From Neglectibacter sp. X58 (GTDB taxonomy: Bacteria > Bacillota > Clostridia > Oscillospirales > Acutalibacteraceae): a stretch of DNA of 64,000 bases. Position numbers and translations under genes: made by a program. Below, one piece after another: positions 39,342 through 50,419 of this stretch. The stretch is from NCBI RefSeq assembly GCF_009936035.1, contig NZ_QWEO01000001.1:248001-312000 (forward strand), given 5' to 3'. The notes under the pieces were generated by a model. The model worked only from the letters and a program-made list of their open reading frames with translations, had not been told where the DNA came from and searched no databases. Positions within the stretch are counted from its first letter, which is position 1. Every line of letters starts with the position of its first letter.

Positions 39342-40052
39342 TCAGGACAAAACCCGCTCCAGCTCCCGCAGGCTGCGGATAATATAGGCAGGTGCAATGT
39401 CCTGAGGCGGCTGCTTTCCTCTGGGATTATACCAGCAGGCGGGCATCCTGGCAGCCACAGCGCCTGCAATATCGCTGGAAAGGGAGTCGCCCACCATCAG
39501 GCAGTCCTCCGGGCTGCACCTAAGGGATACGAGCATTTCTTTAAAAAATGTCTTTCCCGGCTTGATACAGCCTATTTCCTCGGAAATGAACACAGCCTCC
39601 GTATAAGGCAGGAGTTTTTCCACTCGGGGCCTTTGCACCCGGGTGACGCCGTTAGTGGCCAGCACCAGCTTATGGCTTGCGGAAAGCTGCCTGAAGATAT
39701 CAAAGGTATCCTCTTCCATAAAATCGCAGGACAAGGCTACATGCTTCAGGTAACATTCCACCAGTTCGTCTATATCCCCGCCCCACCCCAGGGTCTGTGC
39801 GAGGCATGTAAAATGCCGCTGGAGATACGCATAATAATAGCGGTGGTAATTTGCCTGGATGTCTTGATTCGAGGTATTGTCCAAGCCAAACTCGTCCCAG
39901 ATTTTCCAGCTTAATTTTTCATCTAAAGAAATATATTCCGGCGTATACGCGGCGTTAAGCTTCTCCGCAATGGCTTTTTGGGCGCAGGCATAGGCACGTC
40001 CAAAATCTAACAGCGTGCCGTCCACATCAAAAATCAAATATCTATAGCCCAT
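39342..40052 (-). CDS. HAD-family nucleotidase, YjjG type
   Basis: A 236-residue haloacid dehalogenase-like hydrolase: motif I FDVDGTLLDFG (~8-18), motif II LATNGVT, motif III lysine in GCIKPGKTFF and motif IV MVGDSLSSDIAGA. The cap and the GKTFFKEML segment match YjjG-type noncanonical pyrimidine nucleotidases, which dephosphorylate damaged or unusual nucleotides. It follows lysA by 11 bp. Confidence 0.85.
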   Translation of the reverse strand: MGYRYLIFDVDGTLLDFGRAYACAQKAIAEKLNAAYTPEYISLDEKLSWKIWDEFGLDNTSNQDIQANYHRYYYAYLQRHFTCLAQTLGWGGDIDELVECYLKHVALSCDFMEEDTFDIFRQLSASHKLVLATNGVTRVQRPRVEKLLPYTEAVFISEEIGCIKPGKTFFKEMLVSLRCSPEDCLMVGDSLSSDIAGAVAARMPACWYNPRGKQPPQDIAPAYIIRSLRELERVLS

Positions 40053-40063
40053 TATGCCGCCCC

Positions 40064-41365
40064 TTATACGTCATTGCGCACCAAGTCCTCATAGGTCTCC
40101 CCTTTGATGATGATACGGGACTCCCCTTGGGACACCATAACACAGGCTGGCCGGGGATTGCGGTTATAGTTTGAGGCCATGGAATAATTATAGGCCCCAG
40201 TGGTGAGCACTGCCAGGATGTCCCCTTCCTCTGGGCGCTGAATAGGCGTGTGCTCCTGGATCAGATCGCCGCTCTCACAGCATTTTCCTGCCACTGTGGC
40301 AATGTAATCCGCAGGCGCGTTTGCTTTATTGGCAAGCAGGCAGGTGTAATCGGCCTGATAGAGGGCATAGCGGGGATTCTCAAACATGCCCCCGTCAATG
40401 GAAACATAATTGCGCACACCGGGAATCTCCTTGATGGCGCCCACAGTATACAAGGTGATGCCTGCTTCCGCCACCACAGATCGGCCTGGTTCAATGTAAA
40501 TTTCAGGTTGGTCAAGGCCTAAATCTTTACACTTCTTGTGTACCATCTGGGACACAGCCTCCATATAGCTTTCATAAGGCAGGGCGTCATCCCGCTGGGT
40601 GTAGCGCACCCCAAAACCGCCGCCCAGGTTCAAATGCTCCAACTCCACGCCAAACTGGGACTTTACCTGCCCGAATAACTCCAGCATGACTTCAGCGGCG
40701 TGTACAAAAGGCTCCACTTCAAAAATCTGGGAGCCGATGTGGCAGTGCAGCCCCTTTAAGCTTACATGCTCCAGGGAAAGGCTTTGGCGCACCGCCTCCA
40801 GGGCTTCGCCGCTTGCCAAGTCGATGCCGAATTTGGAATCAATCTGCCCGGTGCGGATAAAGTCGTGGGTGTGGGCATCTATGCCCGGCTTGATACGCAG
40901 GGAAATGTTGACCACAGCGTTATTGCCCTCCGCAATGCGCTCTACAAGCCGCAGTTCGGAAAAGCTGTCCACCACAATGTCTCCCACGCCGTTTTCAACG
41001 GCAAAGGCTATCTCTCCGGCAGACTTATTATTCCCCTGGAAATGGATATGCTGGGGCAGCACTCCTGCTTGCAGGGCTGTGTACAGTTCACCGCCGGAAA
41101 CCACTTCCACGTCCAGGCCTTCGCTTACCACAATACGGTAAATTTCCTTGCAGCTAAAGGCCTTGCTGGCATAGATAGGGCGGCCATGGCCCCCATAAAA
41201 TTTCTGGAAGGATTGCACATAGCTTTTGCAAACCCGGCGTACTTCGTCCTCGCTCATCACATAAAGGGGTGTGCCATACTGCCCGGCAAGCTCTACGGCA
41301 TCACATCCGCTGATAGCCAGCCGTCCCCTCTCGTTTATTTCAAGGCAGGGAGAAAGCAATCTCAT
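40064..41365 (-). CDS. lysA: Diaminopimelate decarboxylase
   Basis: Makes L-lysine from meso-diaminopimelate. The 433-residue alanine-racemase-fold enzyme has the PLP lysine in IYASKAFSCKEI (~62), HCHIGSQIF, the glycine-rich LNLGGGFGVRY, EPGRSVVAEAG and the active-site CESGDLI (the cysteine contributed across the dimer). The start is uncertain: an ATG pair at 41365-41368 abuts AAAGG, while a TTG two codons downstream of 41365 would have better spacing. No lysine riboswitch was seen upstream, where engB lies. Confidence 0.93.
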   Translation of the reverse strand: MRLLSPCLEINERGRLAISGCDAVELAGQYGTPLYVMSEDEVRRVCKSYVQSFQKFYGGHGRPIYASKAFSCKEIYRIVVSEGLDVEVVSGGELYTALQAGVLPQHIHFQGNNKSAGEIAFAVENGVGDIVVDSFSELRLVERIAEGNNAVVNISLRIKPGIDAHTHDFIRTGQIDSKFGIDLASGEALEAVRQSLSLEHVSLKGLHCHIGSQIFEVEPFVHAAEVMLELFGQVKSQFGVELEHLNLGGGFGVRYTQRDDALPYESYMEAVSQMVHKKCKDLGLDQPEIYIEPGRSVVAEAGITLYTVGAIKEIPGVRNYVSIDGGMFENPRYALYQADYTCLLANKANAPADYIATVAGKCCESGDLIQEHTPIQRPEEGDILAVLTTGAYNYSMASNYNRNPRPACVMVSQGESRIIIKGETYEDLVRNDV

Positions 41366-41387
41366 CATCCTTTCGCACAATCAAAAA

Positions 41388-41981
41388 TTACATGTCCGCA
41401 TACGTCTCTACAGCCTTTGCAATCAGTTCCCGCACCTCTTCCAGCCCGGCTCCTTTTACCGCGGAGAAAGGATAAAAAGGAATGCCCAGAGGGGCCAGCA
41501 AATCAGAAAAAAGCTGGGTTTGAGACGTTGTCTCCCCTTTATTCAGCTTGTCGGACTTAGTGCAGACCACAGCAAAAGGCGCACCCATTCCCTGCAGGAA
41601 ATCTATCATCTGCAGGTCATTGGCAGAGGGCTTGTGGCGCATGTCGATAAGCTGGATAACCAGGGCAATTTGGCGCTGCTGGGCAAAATATCCCTCCACT
41701 AGGGAGGCCCAGCGCTCTTTTTCGCTTTTAGAAACCTTTGCATACCCATAGCCGGGCAAGTCCACAAAACGGCAATCCATCAGACGGTAAAAATTGATGG
41801 TGGCGGTTTTACCCGGCGTGGCACTCACCCGGGCAAGGGCCTTGCGGTTCACCAGACGGTTTAAAAGGGAGGATTTCCCCACGTTGGACTTGCCGGAAAA
41901 TACGATCTCTGGTAAATTGGAGGCGGGCAACTGGTCTTTGCGTCCTGCTGCAAATTCAAATTCTACATGTTGAAAATCCAC
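41388..41981 (-). CDS. engB: Ribosome biogenesis GTPase EngB (YsxC/YihA)
   Basis: A 197-residue GTPase: G1 SGKSNVGKSSLLN (~30-42), G3 DLPGYGYAKV and G4 CTKSDKLNKGE. EngB binds GTP and is needed for late 50S subunit assembly. It follows lon by 17 bp, an order (clpP-clpX-lon-engB) conserved in Bacillota. Confidence 0.95.
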   Translation of the reverse strand: MDFQHVEFEFAAGRKDQLPASNLPEIVFSGKSNVGKSSLLNRLVNRKALARVSATPGKTATINFYRLMDCRFVDLPGYGYAKVSKSEKERWASLVEGYFAQQRQIALVIQLIDMRHKPSANDLQMIDFLQGMGAPFAVVCTKSDKLNKGETTSQTQLFSDLLAPLGIPFYPFSAVKGAGLEEVRELIAKAVETYADM

Positions 41982-41998
41982 TGGTAAGCTCCTTTACT

Positions 41999-44440
41999 TT
42001 ACACTCTGGCAGGCTCTACATAGTGGTCAGCGGGAGCTGGGTGCAGGGGGATTTCCTCGGAAATGGCCTGTCCCTCCGGCTGGATGGGCCGGGGCATACA
42101 CTGTAAAGCGTTTTCCAGTACGGTATCTACTCGTTTTACTGGGATAAAGCATACATTTTTCTTTACAACTTCATCTATTTCTGCCAGATCCGGCACATTG
42201 TCAATGGGAATAAGCACAGTCTTTATGCCGTTTTTATAGGCTGCCATGGCTTTTTCCTTCAGGCCGCCGATGGGCAGCACGCGGCCCTGTAAAGTGATTT
42301 CCCCTGTCATGGCTATATCCCGCCGCACAGGTATGGCGGTTAAGGCCGAAGTGATAGCAGTGGCCATGGCGATGCCGGCAGAAGGGCCGTCTTTGGGCAC
42401 TGCGCCCTCCGGAGCGTGAATATGTATATCACACTTTTCATAAAATTTGGGAGAAATGCCCAAAGCGCCGGCCCGGGTGCGGATGCAGGTGATGGCCGCG
42501 TTGGCGGATTCCTTCATCACATCCCCCAAAGAGCCAGTAAGCTGGATTTTGCCTGTGCCTTCCATAACAGCCACTTCCAGGGGCAAAAGCTCCCCTCCCA
42601 CGCTGGTCCAGGCCAGCCCGTTGACAAGGCCCACCATATTTTCACTGGGCAGGCGATCCTGGGTATATTTCCGGGGGCCGAGCAGCTCTTCCAGATCTTC
42701 GGGCTTTACAGAAACGCTGGAAAACTCCGGATCCAGCACAATTTTTTTAGCTGTTTTCCGGCAGACGGAAGCAATGGTGCGCTCCAGTGTGCGCACGCCA
42801 GCCTCCCGGGTGTAGCCTTCGATGATCTGCCGGAGGGCCGCTTTGCTGAACTTTAACTGCCGGGCCTTAATGCCATGCTTTGTAAGCTGCTTTTTCACCA
42901 GATGCTTGGTAGCAATATTTAACTTTTCCTCCAGCGTATAGCTGCCCAGCTCGATAATATCCATACGATCATACAGCGGGCCGGGGATGCGGGAGGCATC
43001 GTTTGCCGTGGTGATAAAAAGCACATGGCTCAAGTCAAAGGGCATGTCAATATAATGGTCGGTAAACTCCCCGTTCTGCTCCGGATCCAACACCTCCAGC
43101 AAGGCGGAAGCGGGATCCCCCTTGAAGTTCGTACCCAGTTTGTCAATTTCGTCCAGCAGGATAAGGGGGTTGTTCACTCCTGCCTGCTTCACAGCGTTGA
43201 TAATACGGCCAGGCATGGAGCCTACATAGGTTTTGCGGTGACCCATGATTTCTGCTTCATCGCTGACGCCTCCCAAGGACACCCGCACATATTTGCGTCC
43301 GGTGGCCCGGGCAATGGAACGGGCGATGGAGGTTTTGCCCACGCCCGGAGGACCAACCAGGCAGATGATCTGTCCATTTTGTAAAGGCGCAAGGCTTTTC
43401 ACTGCCAGGATTTCAATAAACCGCTCCTTGACTTTTACAAGCCCATAATGATCCTGATCCAGAATCCGCTGGGCGCGGGTTAAATCCAGCTTTTCCTTGG
43501 AAGATTTCCGCCAGGGCAGCTCCAGGCAGGTGTCCAGATACAGCCGGATGACACTGGCCTCGTGGGAGCCGGAGGGCATATGGTACAGCTTATTGCATTC
43601 CTTTAGAAGCTTTTCCTCGCAGACCTTGGAAAGCTGCAGGGCGCGCACCTTTTTCCGAAGTTCATCTGACTCCTGCTGAGGGTCGTCCTCTTCCCCCAGT
43701 TCATTGGCAATGGCCCGCATCTGTTCCTTTAAGAAATATTCCCGCTGGTTTTCATCCATCTGGGCCTGGGCCTTCTGATTGATTTCATTTTCTACAGCCA
43801 GAATCTGGATTTCCTCGGTCAGCACGTCAATCAGTTTCTGCATACGCTTTAGGGGCCGCAGCTCGTCTAAAATATACTGCTTGCGCTCGAAGTCGATGGA
43901 AATGTTGGAGGCAATGTAGTCCGCAAGCCTGCCGCAGTCCTTTTCCTGGAGCACGCCCAGCAGCACATCCGGGGGCACATGCTTGAACAGGCGCAGGTAT
44001 TCGTCAAAGCGCTCGTGGATAATGCGGATGAGGGCTTCAGACTTGTAGGACTTTTTATAGGTGAGCATAGGGCATTTCACAATGTTCCCCAGCAGATAAG
44101 GCTCTTCCTGCACAAAAGAGGTGATTTCCCCCCGGCACAGCCCCTCTACATGAAGCTTTGCCCCTTCTTCTGAGTGGTGTACCACCTGTTTGATGCGGGC
44201 AATGACGCCTACCCGGTACAGGTCATCCCCTACCGGTTCTCCATCCTCCATATGCACCTGGGAGACTAGAAAAATCAGCCTGTCATTGACGATAGATTCA
44301 GATGCTGCCAGTACGGATTTTTTTCGGGAAATGTCAAACTGCAGCATCATACCGGGGAAAAACACCAGCCCGCGCACAGCCAGAACCGGCAAAACCAAGT
44401 TGTTTTCTATCTTGCTATTTTCATCTGTAAAATTTTGCAT
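41999..44440 (-). CDS. lon: ATP-dependent protease Lon
   Basis: An 813-residue LonA: N-terminal LON substrate-binding domain ([19 protein letters not shown], ~17-35), AAA+ module with Walker [10 protein letters not shown] and Walker [10 protein letters not shown], and C-terminal protease domain with catalytic serine in [14 protein letters not shown] (~695) and the downstream lysine in [10 protein letters not shown]. It degrades damaged and regulatory proteins in the cytoplasm. No CtsR or HrcA-type operator was seen upstream. Confidence 0.96.
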   Translation of the reverse strand: MQNFTDENSKIENNLVLPVLAVRGLVFFPGMMLQFDISRKKSVLAASESIVNDRLIFLVSQVHMEDGEPVGDDLYRVGVIARIKQVVHHSEEGAKLHVEGLCRGEITSFVQEEPYLLGNIVKCPMLTYKKSYKSEALIRIIHERFDEYLRLFKHVPPDVLLGVLQEKDCGRLADYIASNISIDFERKQYILDELRPLKRMQKLIDVLTEEIQILAVENEINQKAQAQMDENQREYFLKEQMRAIANELGEEDDPQQESDELRKKVRALQLSKVCEEKLLKECNKLYHMPSGSHEASVIRLYLDTCLELPWRKSSKEKLDLTRAQRILDQDHYGLVKVKERFIEILAVKSLAPLQNGQIICLVGPPGVGKTSIARSIARATGRKYVRVSLGGVSDEAEIMGHRKTYVGSMPGRIINAVKQAGVNNPLILLDEIDKLGTNFKGDPASALLEVLDPEQNGEFTDHYIDMPFDLSHVLFITTANDASRIPGPLYDRMDIIELGSYTLEEKLNIATKHLVKKQLTKHGIKARQLKFSKAALRQIIEGYTREAGVRTLERTIASVCRKTAKKIVLDPEFSSVSVKPEDLEELLGPRKYTQDRLPSENMVGLVNGLAWTSVGGELLPLEVAVMEGTGKIQLTGSLGDVMKESANAAITCIRTRAGALGISPKFYEKCDIHIHAPEGAVPKDGPSAGIAMATAITSALTAIPVRRDIAMTGEITLQGRVLPIGGLKEKAMAAYKNGIKTVLIPIDNVPDLAEIDEVVKKNVCFIPVKRVDTVLENALQCMPRPIQPEGQAISEEIPLHPAPADHYVEPARV

Positions 44441-44512
44441 GATGATCTCCTAAAACCAGCGAAAGACTGCGACCGGGAACCATGCCGGCAACAGCCTTTT
44501 TCGCTACCTTAT

Positions 44513-45814
44513 TTATGATACCGAGTCTCTGCGGTCACGCCGCTTAGGCTGGGTGATTTTGATTTTAACGGGTTTTCTGTCCTTGTTGTACAGGATTTCC
44601 GGCTCCATGCCGTCCTCTACCATCTGCTTTGTAATTTTTACCTTTTCAATGGTGTAGTCGCTGGGAACCTTATACATCATGGGCATTAAAACCCCTTCCA
44701 AAATGGATCGCAAGCCCCGGGCGCCTGTTTTGCGCTCCAGAGTCTGCCTGGCAACGGAACGCAGGGCCTCTTCCGTAAACTCCAGATCCACTTTGTCAAG
44801 GTCAAACAGCTTCTGGTACTGCTTCAAGAGGGAATTTTTCGGCTCCCGCAAAATGCGCACCAGGGACTCTTCGTCCAAGCCCTCCAGGGATGTGATAACC
44901 GGGATACGGCCTACAAGCTCGGGGATAAGGCCGTATTTTACCAGATCGTGAGGGGTTACATCCTTCATCCAGTTAATGGAATCCAGTTCCTTTTTCCCAT
45001 GGACTTCCCCGCCAAAGCCTAAGGTGGTGGACGCAGAGCGCTGCTGGACAATCTTTTCCAGGCCGTCAAAGGCGCCGCCGCAGATAAAGAGGATGTTGGA
45101 GGTGTCGATATTGATGGCCTCCTGCTGGGGATGCTTGCGCCCGCCTTTCGGCGGCACGCTGGCGGTGGTGCCTTCCAGAATTTTCAGCAGGGCCTGCTGC
45201 ACCCCCTCGCCGCTGACATCCCGGGTGATGGAGGTGTTTTCCGACTTGCGGGAAATTTTGTCGATTTCGTCGATATAGATAATGCCCCGCTCTGCCTTGA
45301 AGATATCATAGTCTGCCGCCTGGATAAGCCGCAGCAGGATATTTTCCACATCCTCGCCCACATAGCCCGCTTCTGTCAGGGTGGTGGCGTCCGCGATGGC
45401 AAAGGGTACGTCTAAAAGCTTTGCAAGGGTCTGGGCCAGATAGGTTTTGCCCACGCCGGTGGGTCCTAAAAGCATGACGTTGCTTTTAGACAGCTCCACA
45501 TCGTCATTGGAAAAATAGATGCGCTTATAGTGGTTGTAAACCGCTACGGACAAAGCGATTTTAGCGCTCTCCTGCCCCACCACGTATTCATCCAGCTTCC
45601 GCTTGATTTCCTGTGGCTTTGGCAGCAGGATGCCCACTTCCTTTTCGTCGCTTCTGCCCTTTTTCAGCCGATCCTCATCCTCTATAATGGACATACACAG
45701 CCTGACGCAAGCATCGCAGATATACACCCCGGAGCCTGCTATCAGACGGGTTGCTACAGCCTGCGGCTTTCCGCAGAAAGAACAGCAGATTTCGCTTTCA
45801 TTGATTCCCGCCAT
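44513..45814 (-). CDS. clpX: ClpX unfoldase subunit of the Clp protease
   Basis: A 433-residue ClpX: zinc-binding N-domain with C11, C14, C33 and C36, Walker A GPTGVGKT (~117-124), Walker [12 protein letters not shown], and the substrate pore and RKH regions. It unfolds substrates and feeds them to ClpP, whose gene lies 18 bp upstream in the same operon. Confidence 0.96.
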   Translation of the reverse strand: MAGINESEICCSFCGKPQAVATRLIAGSGVYICDACVRLCMSIIEDEDRLKKGRSDEKEVGILLPKPQEIKRKLDEYVVGQESAKIALSVAVYNHYKRIYFSNDDVELSKSNVMLLGPTGVGKTYLAQTLAKLLDVPFAIADATTLTEAGYVGEDVENILLRLIQAADYDIFKAERGIIYIDEIDKISRKSENTSITRDVSGEGVQQALLKILEGTTASVPPKGGRKHPQQEAINIDTSNILFICGGAFDGLEKIVQQRSASTTLGFGGEVHGKKELDSINWMKDVTPHDLVKYGLIPELVGRIPVITSLEGLDEESLVRILREPKNSLLKQYQKLFDLDKVDLEFTEEALRSVARQTLERKTGARGLRSILEGVLMPMMYKVPSDYTIEKVKITKQMVEDGMEPEILYNKDRKPVKIKITQPKRRDRRDSVS

Positions 45815-45832
45815 CTGTCCACACCCTTTCTG

Positions 45833-46414
45833 TTATCTCGATTCTATAACCTTGTCGATAAGGCCGTACTCCAGTGCCTGCTGGGCTGTCATAAAGTTAT
45901 CCCGCTCGGTGTCCCGCTCAATGACCTCAATGGGCTGGCCTGTGCGCTGGGACAGGATGGTGTTCAGGCGCTTCTTGGTGCGCAGGATATGGTCGGCATG
46001 GATACTGATATCCGTGGCCTGCCCCTGTGCGCCGCCGCTGGGCTGATGTATCATGATTTCGCTGTTTGGAAGGGCAAAACGTTTGCCCTTCGTCCCCGCA
46101 GCCAGCAGGAAGGAACCCATACTGGCTGCCATGCCAATGCAGATAGTAGACACATCGCACTTGATATACTGCATGGTGTCATAAATGGCCATGCCGTCGG
46201 TAATAACGCCGCCAGGGCTGTTGATATACAGGGAGATGTCCTTTTCCGGATCCTGCCCTTCCAGGTACAGAAGCTGCGCCACAATAACACCAGCAGACGC
46301 GCTGTTCACATCCTCGTTAAGCATAACGATCCGGTCATTGAGCAAGCGGGAGAAAATGTCGTAAGACCGCTCGCCCCGGTTGGTCTGTTCCACAACATAT
46401 GGCACCAGGCTCAT
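45833..46414 (-). CDS. clpP: ClpP proteolytic subunit
   Basis: A 193-residue ClpP with the full catalytic triad S98 (GMAASMGS), H123 (IMIHQP) and D172, and the usual [10 protein letters not shown] start. AAAGGAG lies 9 nt before the ATG at 46414. It sits between tig and clpX. Confidence 0.96.
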   Translation of the reverse strand: MSLVPYVVEQTNRGERSYDIFSRLLNDRIVMLNEDVNSASAGVIVAQLLYLEGQDPEKDISLYINSPGGVITDGMAIYDTMQYIKCDVSTICIGMAASMGSFLLAAGTKGKRFALPNSEIMIHQPSGGAQGQATDISIHADHILRTKKRLNTILSQRTGQPIEVIERDTERDNFMTAQQALEYGLIDKVIESR

Positions 46415-46563
46415 ATTGATTAGCTCCTTTCCAGAGGCCCTTTTTGAAAGCAAATCACTCCAAACAGGCCTTCAGCCTAAATTAGTATGAAAGCAGGCAA
46501 TAAGATTTATTCGGTTTCAGAAAAATTATGCCAGCAAAAGGCATTTCTGCCTTATTTTTCCTG

Positions 46564-47865
46564 TTATTCTTCCCCAGCCTCCGGCTCTTTGATGACAGCG
46601 TTGGCACGCACAAACTCTACAGCCTTCTGGTTTGCCAGGTCTGCGCTGACCATATCCATGTTCACCAGGCCCTTGACGTTCTCCAGGGGCATCCCATACG
46701 CTTCGGACAGGCGCTTCAGTTCTTCCTCGCACTCCTCATCTGTGGGCTTGATGCCCTCTAACTGTGCGATTTTTTCAAGGCCCAGCCGCACCTTTACCTG
46801 CCGGTCTGCCTGGGGCTTATACTGGGCGCGGAGATCGTCGGTGGTCATATTGGTATACTGGAGGTAAGTCTCCAGCTTCAGGCCCTGGGACTGCAGGCGC
46901 TGGGCAAAGGCGTTGATGATTTCATCTACCTCGTTTTCTACCATCTCATCCGGGATTTCCGCCTGCACCTTTTCAATAACCGCGTCAATAAGCTGGTTCT
47001 CCACATCGGCATCCGCGGCCTTTTCCCGGCGCTCCAGCAGCTTCTTTTCAATATCCTTCTTATATTCCTCCAAGGTGTCAAATTCGCTGACATCCTTTAC
47101 AAATTCATCGTCTACCTCGGGCAGTTCCTTTGTCTTTAACTCATGCAGCTTGATTTTGAAAACAGCCGCCTTCCCTTTCAGCTCTTCAGCATGGTAATCC
47201 TCCGGGAAGGTTACGTTTACGTCAAAATCCTCCCCTGTGCTGTGGCCCACGATCTGATCCTCAAAACCGCGGATAAACTGCCCGGCACCCAAGGTCAGCT
47301 CGTAGTTCTCCGCCTGGCCTCCGTCAAACTGCTTGTCATCTACATAGCCGTCAAAGTCGATTACAGCAATGTCGCCGTTTTCCGCCGCGCGGCCTTCTAC
47401 TGTGATCATCCGGGAATTGCGCTCCCGAACCCGCTCCAGCTCGCTATTGATGTCCCCTTCTGTTACCACAACAGGCTCCCTGGTGACTTCAATGCCCTTG
47501 TACCCTTCAATGGAGGCCTCAGGCTTTGTGACAACCGTCAGCGTACACTGCACGCCAGCCGCCTTGCTGATTTCGTCGATTTTAAAGTCTCCAATGCTGA
47601 CTACCTCCAGCTTGGACTGGTCGATGGCTTCCATGACGATGGAGCGGTACAGCCGGTCAACAGCGGCGTCAAAGAACACTTCTTCGCCGTAATACTTTTC
47701 TACAAAAGCCCGGGGCGCCTTGCCTTTGCGGAAGCCGGGGATATTCAGCTTTTTGCTTTCCGACTTGAACACAGCGTCCAGGGTCTTGTTAAATTCCTCG
47801 GGGGTGACCTCAATCTGCAACTGGTATTTGTTGGTTTCCACGTTGTTGGTAGCTTTTAAATTCAT
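46564..47865 (-). CDS. tig: Trigger factor
   Basis: A 433-residue ribosome-bound chaperone: N-terminal ribosome-binding signature GFRKGKAPRAFVEKYYGEE (~44-62), a central FKBP-type PPIase domain (~150-245, ENGDIAVIDFDGYVDD) and a helical C-terminal domain. It meets nascent chains at the exit tunnel. GAGAGGA precedes the ATG at 47865. It leads the tig-clpP-clpX-lon group. Confidence 0.96.
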   Translation of the reverse strand: MNLKATNNVETNKYQLQIEVTPEEFNKTLDAVFKSESKKLNIPGFRKGKAPRAFVEKYYGEEVFFDAAVDRLYRSIVMEAIDQSKLEVVSIGDFKIDEISKAAGVQCTLTVVTKPEASIEGYKGIEVTREPVVVTEGDINSELERVRERNSRMITVEGRAAENGDIAVIDFDGYVDDKQFDGGQAENYELTLGAGQFIRGFEDQIVGHSTGEDFDVNVTFPEDYHAEELKGKAAVFKIKLHELKTKELPEVDDEFVKDVSEFDTLEEYKKDIEKKLLERREKAADADVENQLIDAVIEKVQAEIPDEMVENEVDEIINAFAQRLQSQGLKLETYLQYTNMTTDDLRAQYKPQADRQVKVRLGLEKIAQLEGIKPTDEECEEELKRLSEAYGMPLENVKGLVNMDMVSADLANQKAVEFVRANAVIKEPEAGEE

Positions 47866-47982
47866 TTTACTTTTTCCTCTCACAATAGACTTAGCCGGGC
47901 GTTTTGACTTCATACCAGAAACGGGACGGGCCGCCTGGTATCCTGGTAAAATTTAAGTATTGCAAAATAGCCGCTTGTGAAT

Positions 47983-47991
47983 ATTATAGCA
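47983..47991 (-). promoter_or_regulatory. Extended -10 promoter of tig
   Basis: On the minus strand TGCTATAAT (TG one base before TATAAT) lies ~120 bp before the tig ATG; the -35 position (TAGATT, 17 bp upstream) is weak, as expected for an extended -10 promoter. Confidence 0.6.
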
Positions 47992-48078
47992 TAGACAAGC
48001 GCAGGAATCTATATCTGGACTGCAAATTCTTGCAGGAAAATCGTGAAAAATTCGGTTTTTTCACATAAAATTTGCCGT

Positions 48079-48768
48079 TTATGGGATGAGTACAGGGGCG
48101 AAGTTTACATAATCGCAAGAAATCAAATGCATCTCCACACCCCGGTAGCTGCCTGCCAGAACTTTTTTGGCGGCATACTGCCCATGGATATGGCCAAAAT
48201 AGCAGTGGCGGATCTGGTTTTCCCAAAGGATTTCCAGCAGTTCCCGGCACTCCATATTATCATATACCGGCGGGTAATGGAGGAAAGCCACCAGCTCTCC
48301 CCCCAGGGTCTTTGCCTGTTCAATGGAGGACAAAAGCCTGCCTGCCTCCCGGCTGACAATTTTTCTGTCTTCCTCGGTTTCCGAGTTATAGAGCCATCCC
48401 CGGGTGCCGCAAATGGCTTTATCGCCTACTCTGTAGGCGCAGTTATGCAAAATGTGCAAGGTATCCCAGCCGTTTTCCAGGAAAAAGCGGTCTATTTTGT
48501 TCCGGGTAGACCACCAGTAATCGTGATTGCCTTTTAGGAGCAGCTTTTGCCCGGGCAGGGAATTGATAAAGGCAAAATCCTTGCCGGTATCTTCCAGCTT
48601 CATGGCCCAGGAAATATCCCCGGCAATGACCACCGTATCTGTTTCAGCCACTGTGCCCCGCCAGTTTTCCTCCAGGCGCTGCACATAATCCTGCCAGCCT
48701 CGGAAAACGTCCATGGGTTTGTCTGTCCCCAGGGACAAATGCAGATCTGCTATTACAAATAAAGCCAT
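48079..48768 (-). CDS. Metallophosphoesterase
   Basis: A 229-residue calcineurin-like phosphoesterase: IADLHLS (DxH), VVIAGDISWAM (GD), LLKGNHDYWW (GNHD), LHYPPVYD and YFGHIHG (GHxH), the complete dimetal set. The family acts on phosphodiesters or phosphomonoesters; the substrate is unknown. It follows thrC with a 53-bp gap on the same strand. Confidence 0.88.
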   Translation of the reverse strand: MALFVIADLHLSLGTDKPMDVFRGWQDYVQRLEENWRGTVAETDTVVIAGDISWAMKLEDTGKDFAFINSLPGQKLLLKGNHDYWWSTRNKIDRFFLENGWDTLHILHNCAYRVGDKAICGTRGWLYNSETEEDRKIVSREAGRLLSSIEQAKTLGGELVAFLHYPPVYDNMECRELLEILWENQIRHCYFGHIHGQYAAKKVLAGSYRGVEMHLISCDYVNFAPVLIP

Positions 48769-48821
48769 TTTCCCACGTTCCCGTGATACAGACAGTCCCG
48801 TATCTTCCTTTCTTGATAATC

Positions 48822-50327
48822 TTACCCTATCCCCAGCATACGGCGTACAGCGGCAGCCGTTTGCTCTTTCGGGACGATTTCTGTAAAGCGTATTTCCTTG
48901 TCACGCAGAGCAAGAAGCTGCCGGGGGGCGCTGGTGCGGGTCAGTTCCTCCAGCCGGCGGAGGTTTTCAAATTCTTCCGTCGTTTCAAGGGGTTCCAAAG
49001 CGCCCAGCACATGCTGTGTAAATTTATAAGGACTGGCAGTGGAGGCGATAATGGCAGGCGTTTCCCCGTCCCCAGTTTCCTCTATATACTGCCGGTACAC
49101 GTCTAAGGCCACTGCTGTGTGGGTGTCACAGAGATAGCCTTCCTGCTCCCAGATGCGGCGCACTGTTTGGGCTGTGGCCTCCTCATCGCAGAAGCCGCCA
49201 TAGAAAAGGGCTTGCAGCTTTTCCTTTACCAGCGGGCTGACTTCATACACGCCCTTTTGGGCAAGTTCCTCCATCCAGCCGGTTAAAGCCTGGCTGTCTT
49301 CCCCGGACAGAGCGTACAGCAGCCGCTCCAGGTTGCTGGAGATAAGGATATCCATGGAAGGCGAGGAGGTGGCGAAAAACTCCCGGCGGCGGTCATATGC
49401 GCCTGTGCGGATGAAGTCTGCCAGCACCTTGTTGCGGTTGGAGGCGCAGACAAACTTTTTTACGGGAAGGCCCATGCGGCTGGCATAATAAGCCGCCAGA
49501 ATATTGCCAAAATTCCCGGTGGGCACCACAATATTTATCGGCTCTTCCAGGGAAGATATGCGGCCTGTGCGGTGCAGTTCCAAATAAGAATAGAAATAAT
49601 AGACAATCTGCGGCAGCAGGCGGCCCCAGTTGATGGAATTGGCGCTGGAGAACAGCATTCCCTTATCCAAAAGCGCCTGCTTCATGCCTTGATCGGTAAA
49701 GATGGTTTTTACTGCGGTTTGCGCGTCGTCAAAGTTCCCCTCTATGGCGCAGACACCCACGTTTTCCCCTTCCTGGGTGGCCATCTGGCGCTTCTGCATA
49801 GGGCTGACCCCGTCTTTGGGATAAAACACCATGATTTTCGTGCCCGGCACGTCCTTAAAACCCTCTAACGCAGCTTTGCCCGTATCTCCGGAGGTGGCTA
49901 CCAGGATGACGGCTGTTTTCCCTGCCGCTGATTTCCCCATGGATTTTGTGAGGAAATGGGGCAGGATTTGCAGTGCCATGTCCTTAAAAGCGCAGGTGGG
50001 GCCATGCCACAGCTCTAATAGATGTTCATTGCCTGGGGAATTCGGCAAGGGGACAAGCTTTACAGGTTCACCTCCCCCGAATTTGCCGGGGGCATACGCC
50101 TTTTCCACGCACTCGTCCAGTTCTTCCGGAGAAAAATCTGTTAAAAATTCCGCGAAAACAGCCTTTGCAAGGCTTCGGTAATCCATATCCCGCCATAAAG
50201 GCAGCTTTTCTTTCACCTGCGGCAGGCATTCTGGCACGAACAGCCCGCCTTCCTCTGAGATTCCCTGGGCTATAACCTGCGAAGCCAGCAGGGAAAGCTT
50301 AGAATTCCTGGTGCTTTTATAGCGCAT
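48822..50327 (-). CDS. thrC: Threonine synthase
   Basis: Converts O-phosphohomoserine to threonine. The 501-residue enzyme belongs to the longer, yeast/E. coli-like class: YKSTRNSKLSLLASQVIAQGISEEGGLFVPE at the N-terminus, PLP lysine in PTCAFKDMALQIL (~115), and the glycine-rich VATSGDTGKAALEGF and VPTGNFGNILAAYYA. The ATG at 50327 is preferred because it aligns with the MRYKSTR start of homologues. No homoserine dehydrogenase or kinase gene lies nearby. Confidence 0.94.
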   Translation of the reverse strand: MRYKSTRNSKLSLLASQVIAQGISEEGGLFVPECLPQVKEKLPLWRDMDYRSLAKAVFAEFLTDFSPEELDECVEKAYAPGKFGGGEPVKLVPLPNSPGNEHLLELWHGPTCAFKDMALQILPHFLTKSMGKSAAGKTAVILVATSGDTGKAALEGFKDVPGTKIMVFYPKDGVSPMQKRQMATQEGENVGVCAIEGNFDDAQTAVKTIFTDQGMKQALLDKGMLFSSANSINWGRLLPQIVYYFYSYLELHRTGRISSLEEPINIVVPTGNFGNILAAYYASRMGLPVKKFVCASNRNKVLADFIRTGAYDRRREFFATSSPSMDILISSNLERLLYALSGEDSQALTGWMEELAQKGVYEVSPLVKEKLQALFYGGFCDEEATAQTVRRIWEQEGYLCDTHTAVALDVYRQYIEETGDGETPAIIASTASPYKFTQHVLGALEPLETTEEFENLRRLEELTRTSAPRQLLALRDKEIRFTEIVPKEQTAAAVRRMLGIG

Positions 50328-50419
50328 CCATATCACCCACACTTGTTATTTTTCATTCCCGGCATCTTGGAGGCCTGGGAAATTACACCCCAATACTATA
50401 CCGCACTTTTGGCGTTCTG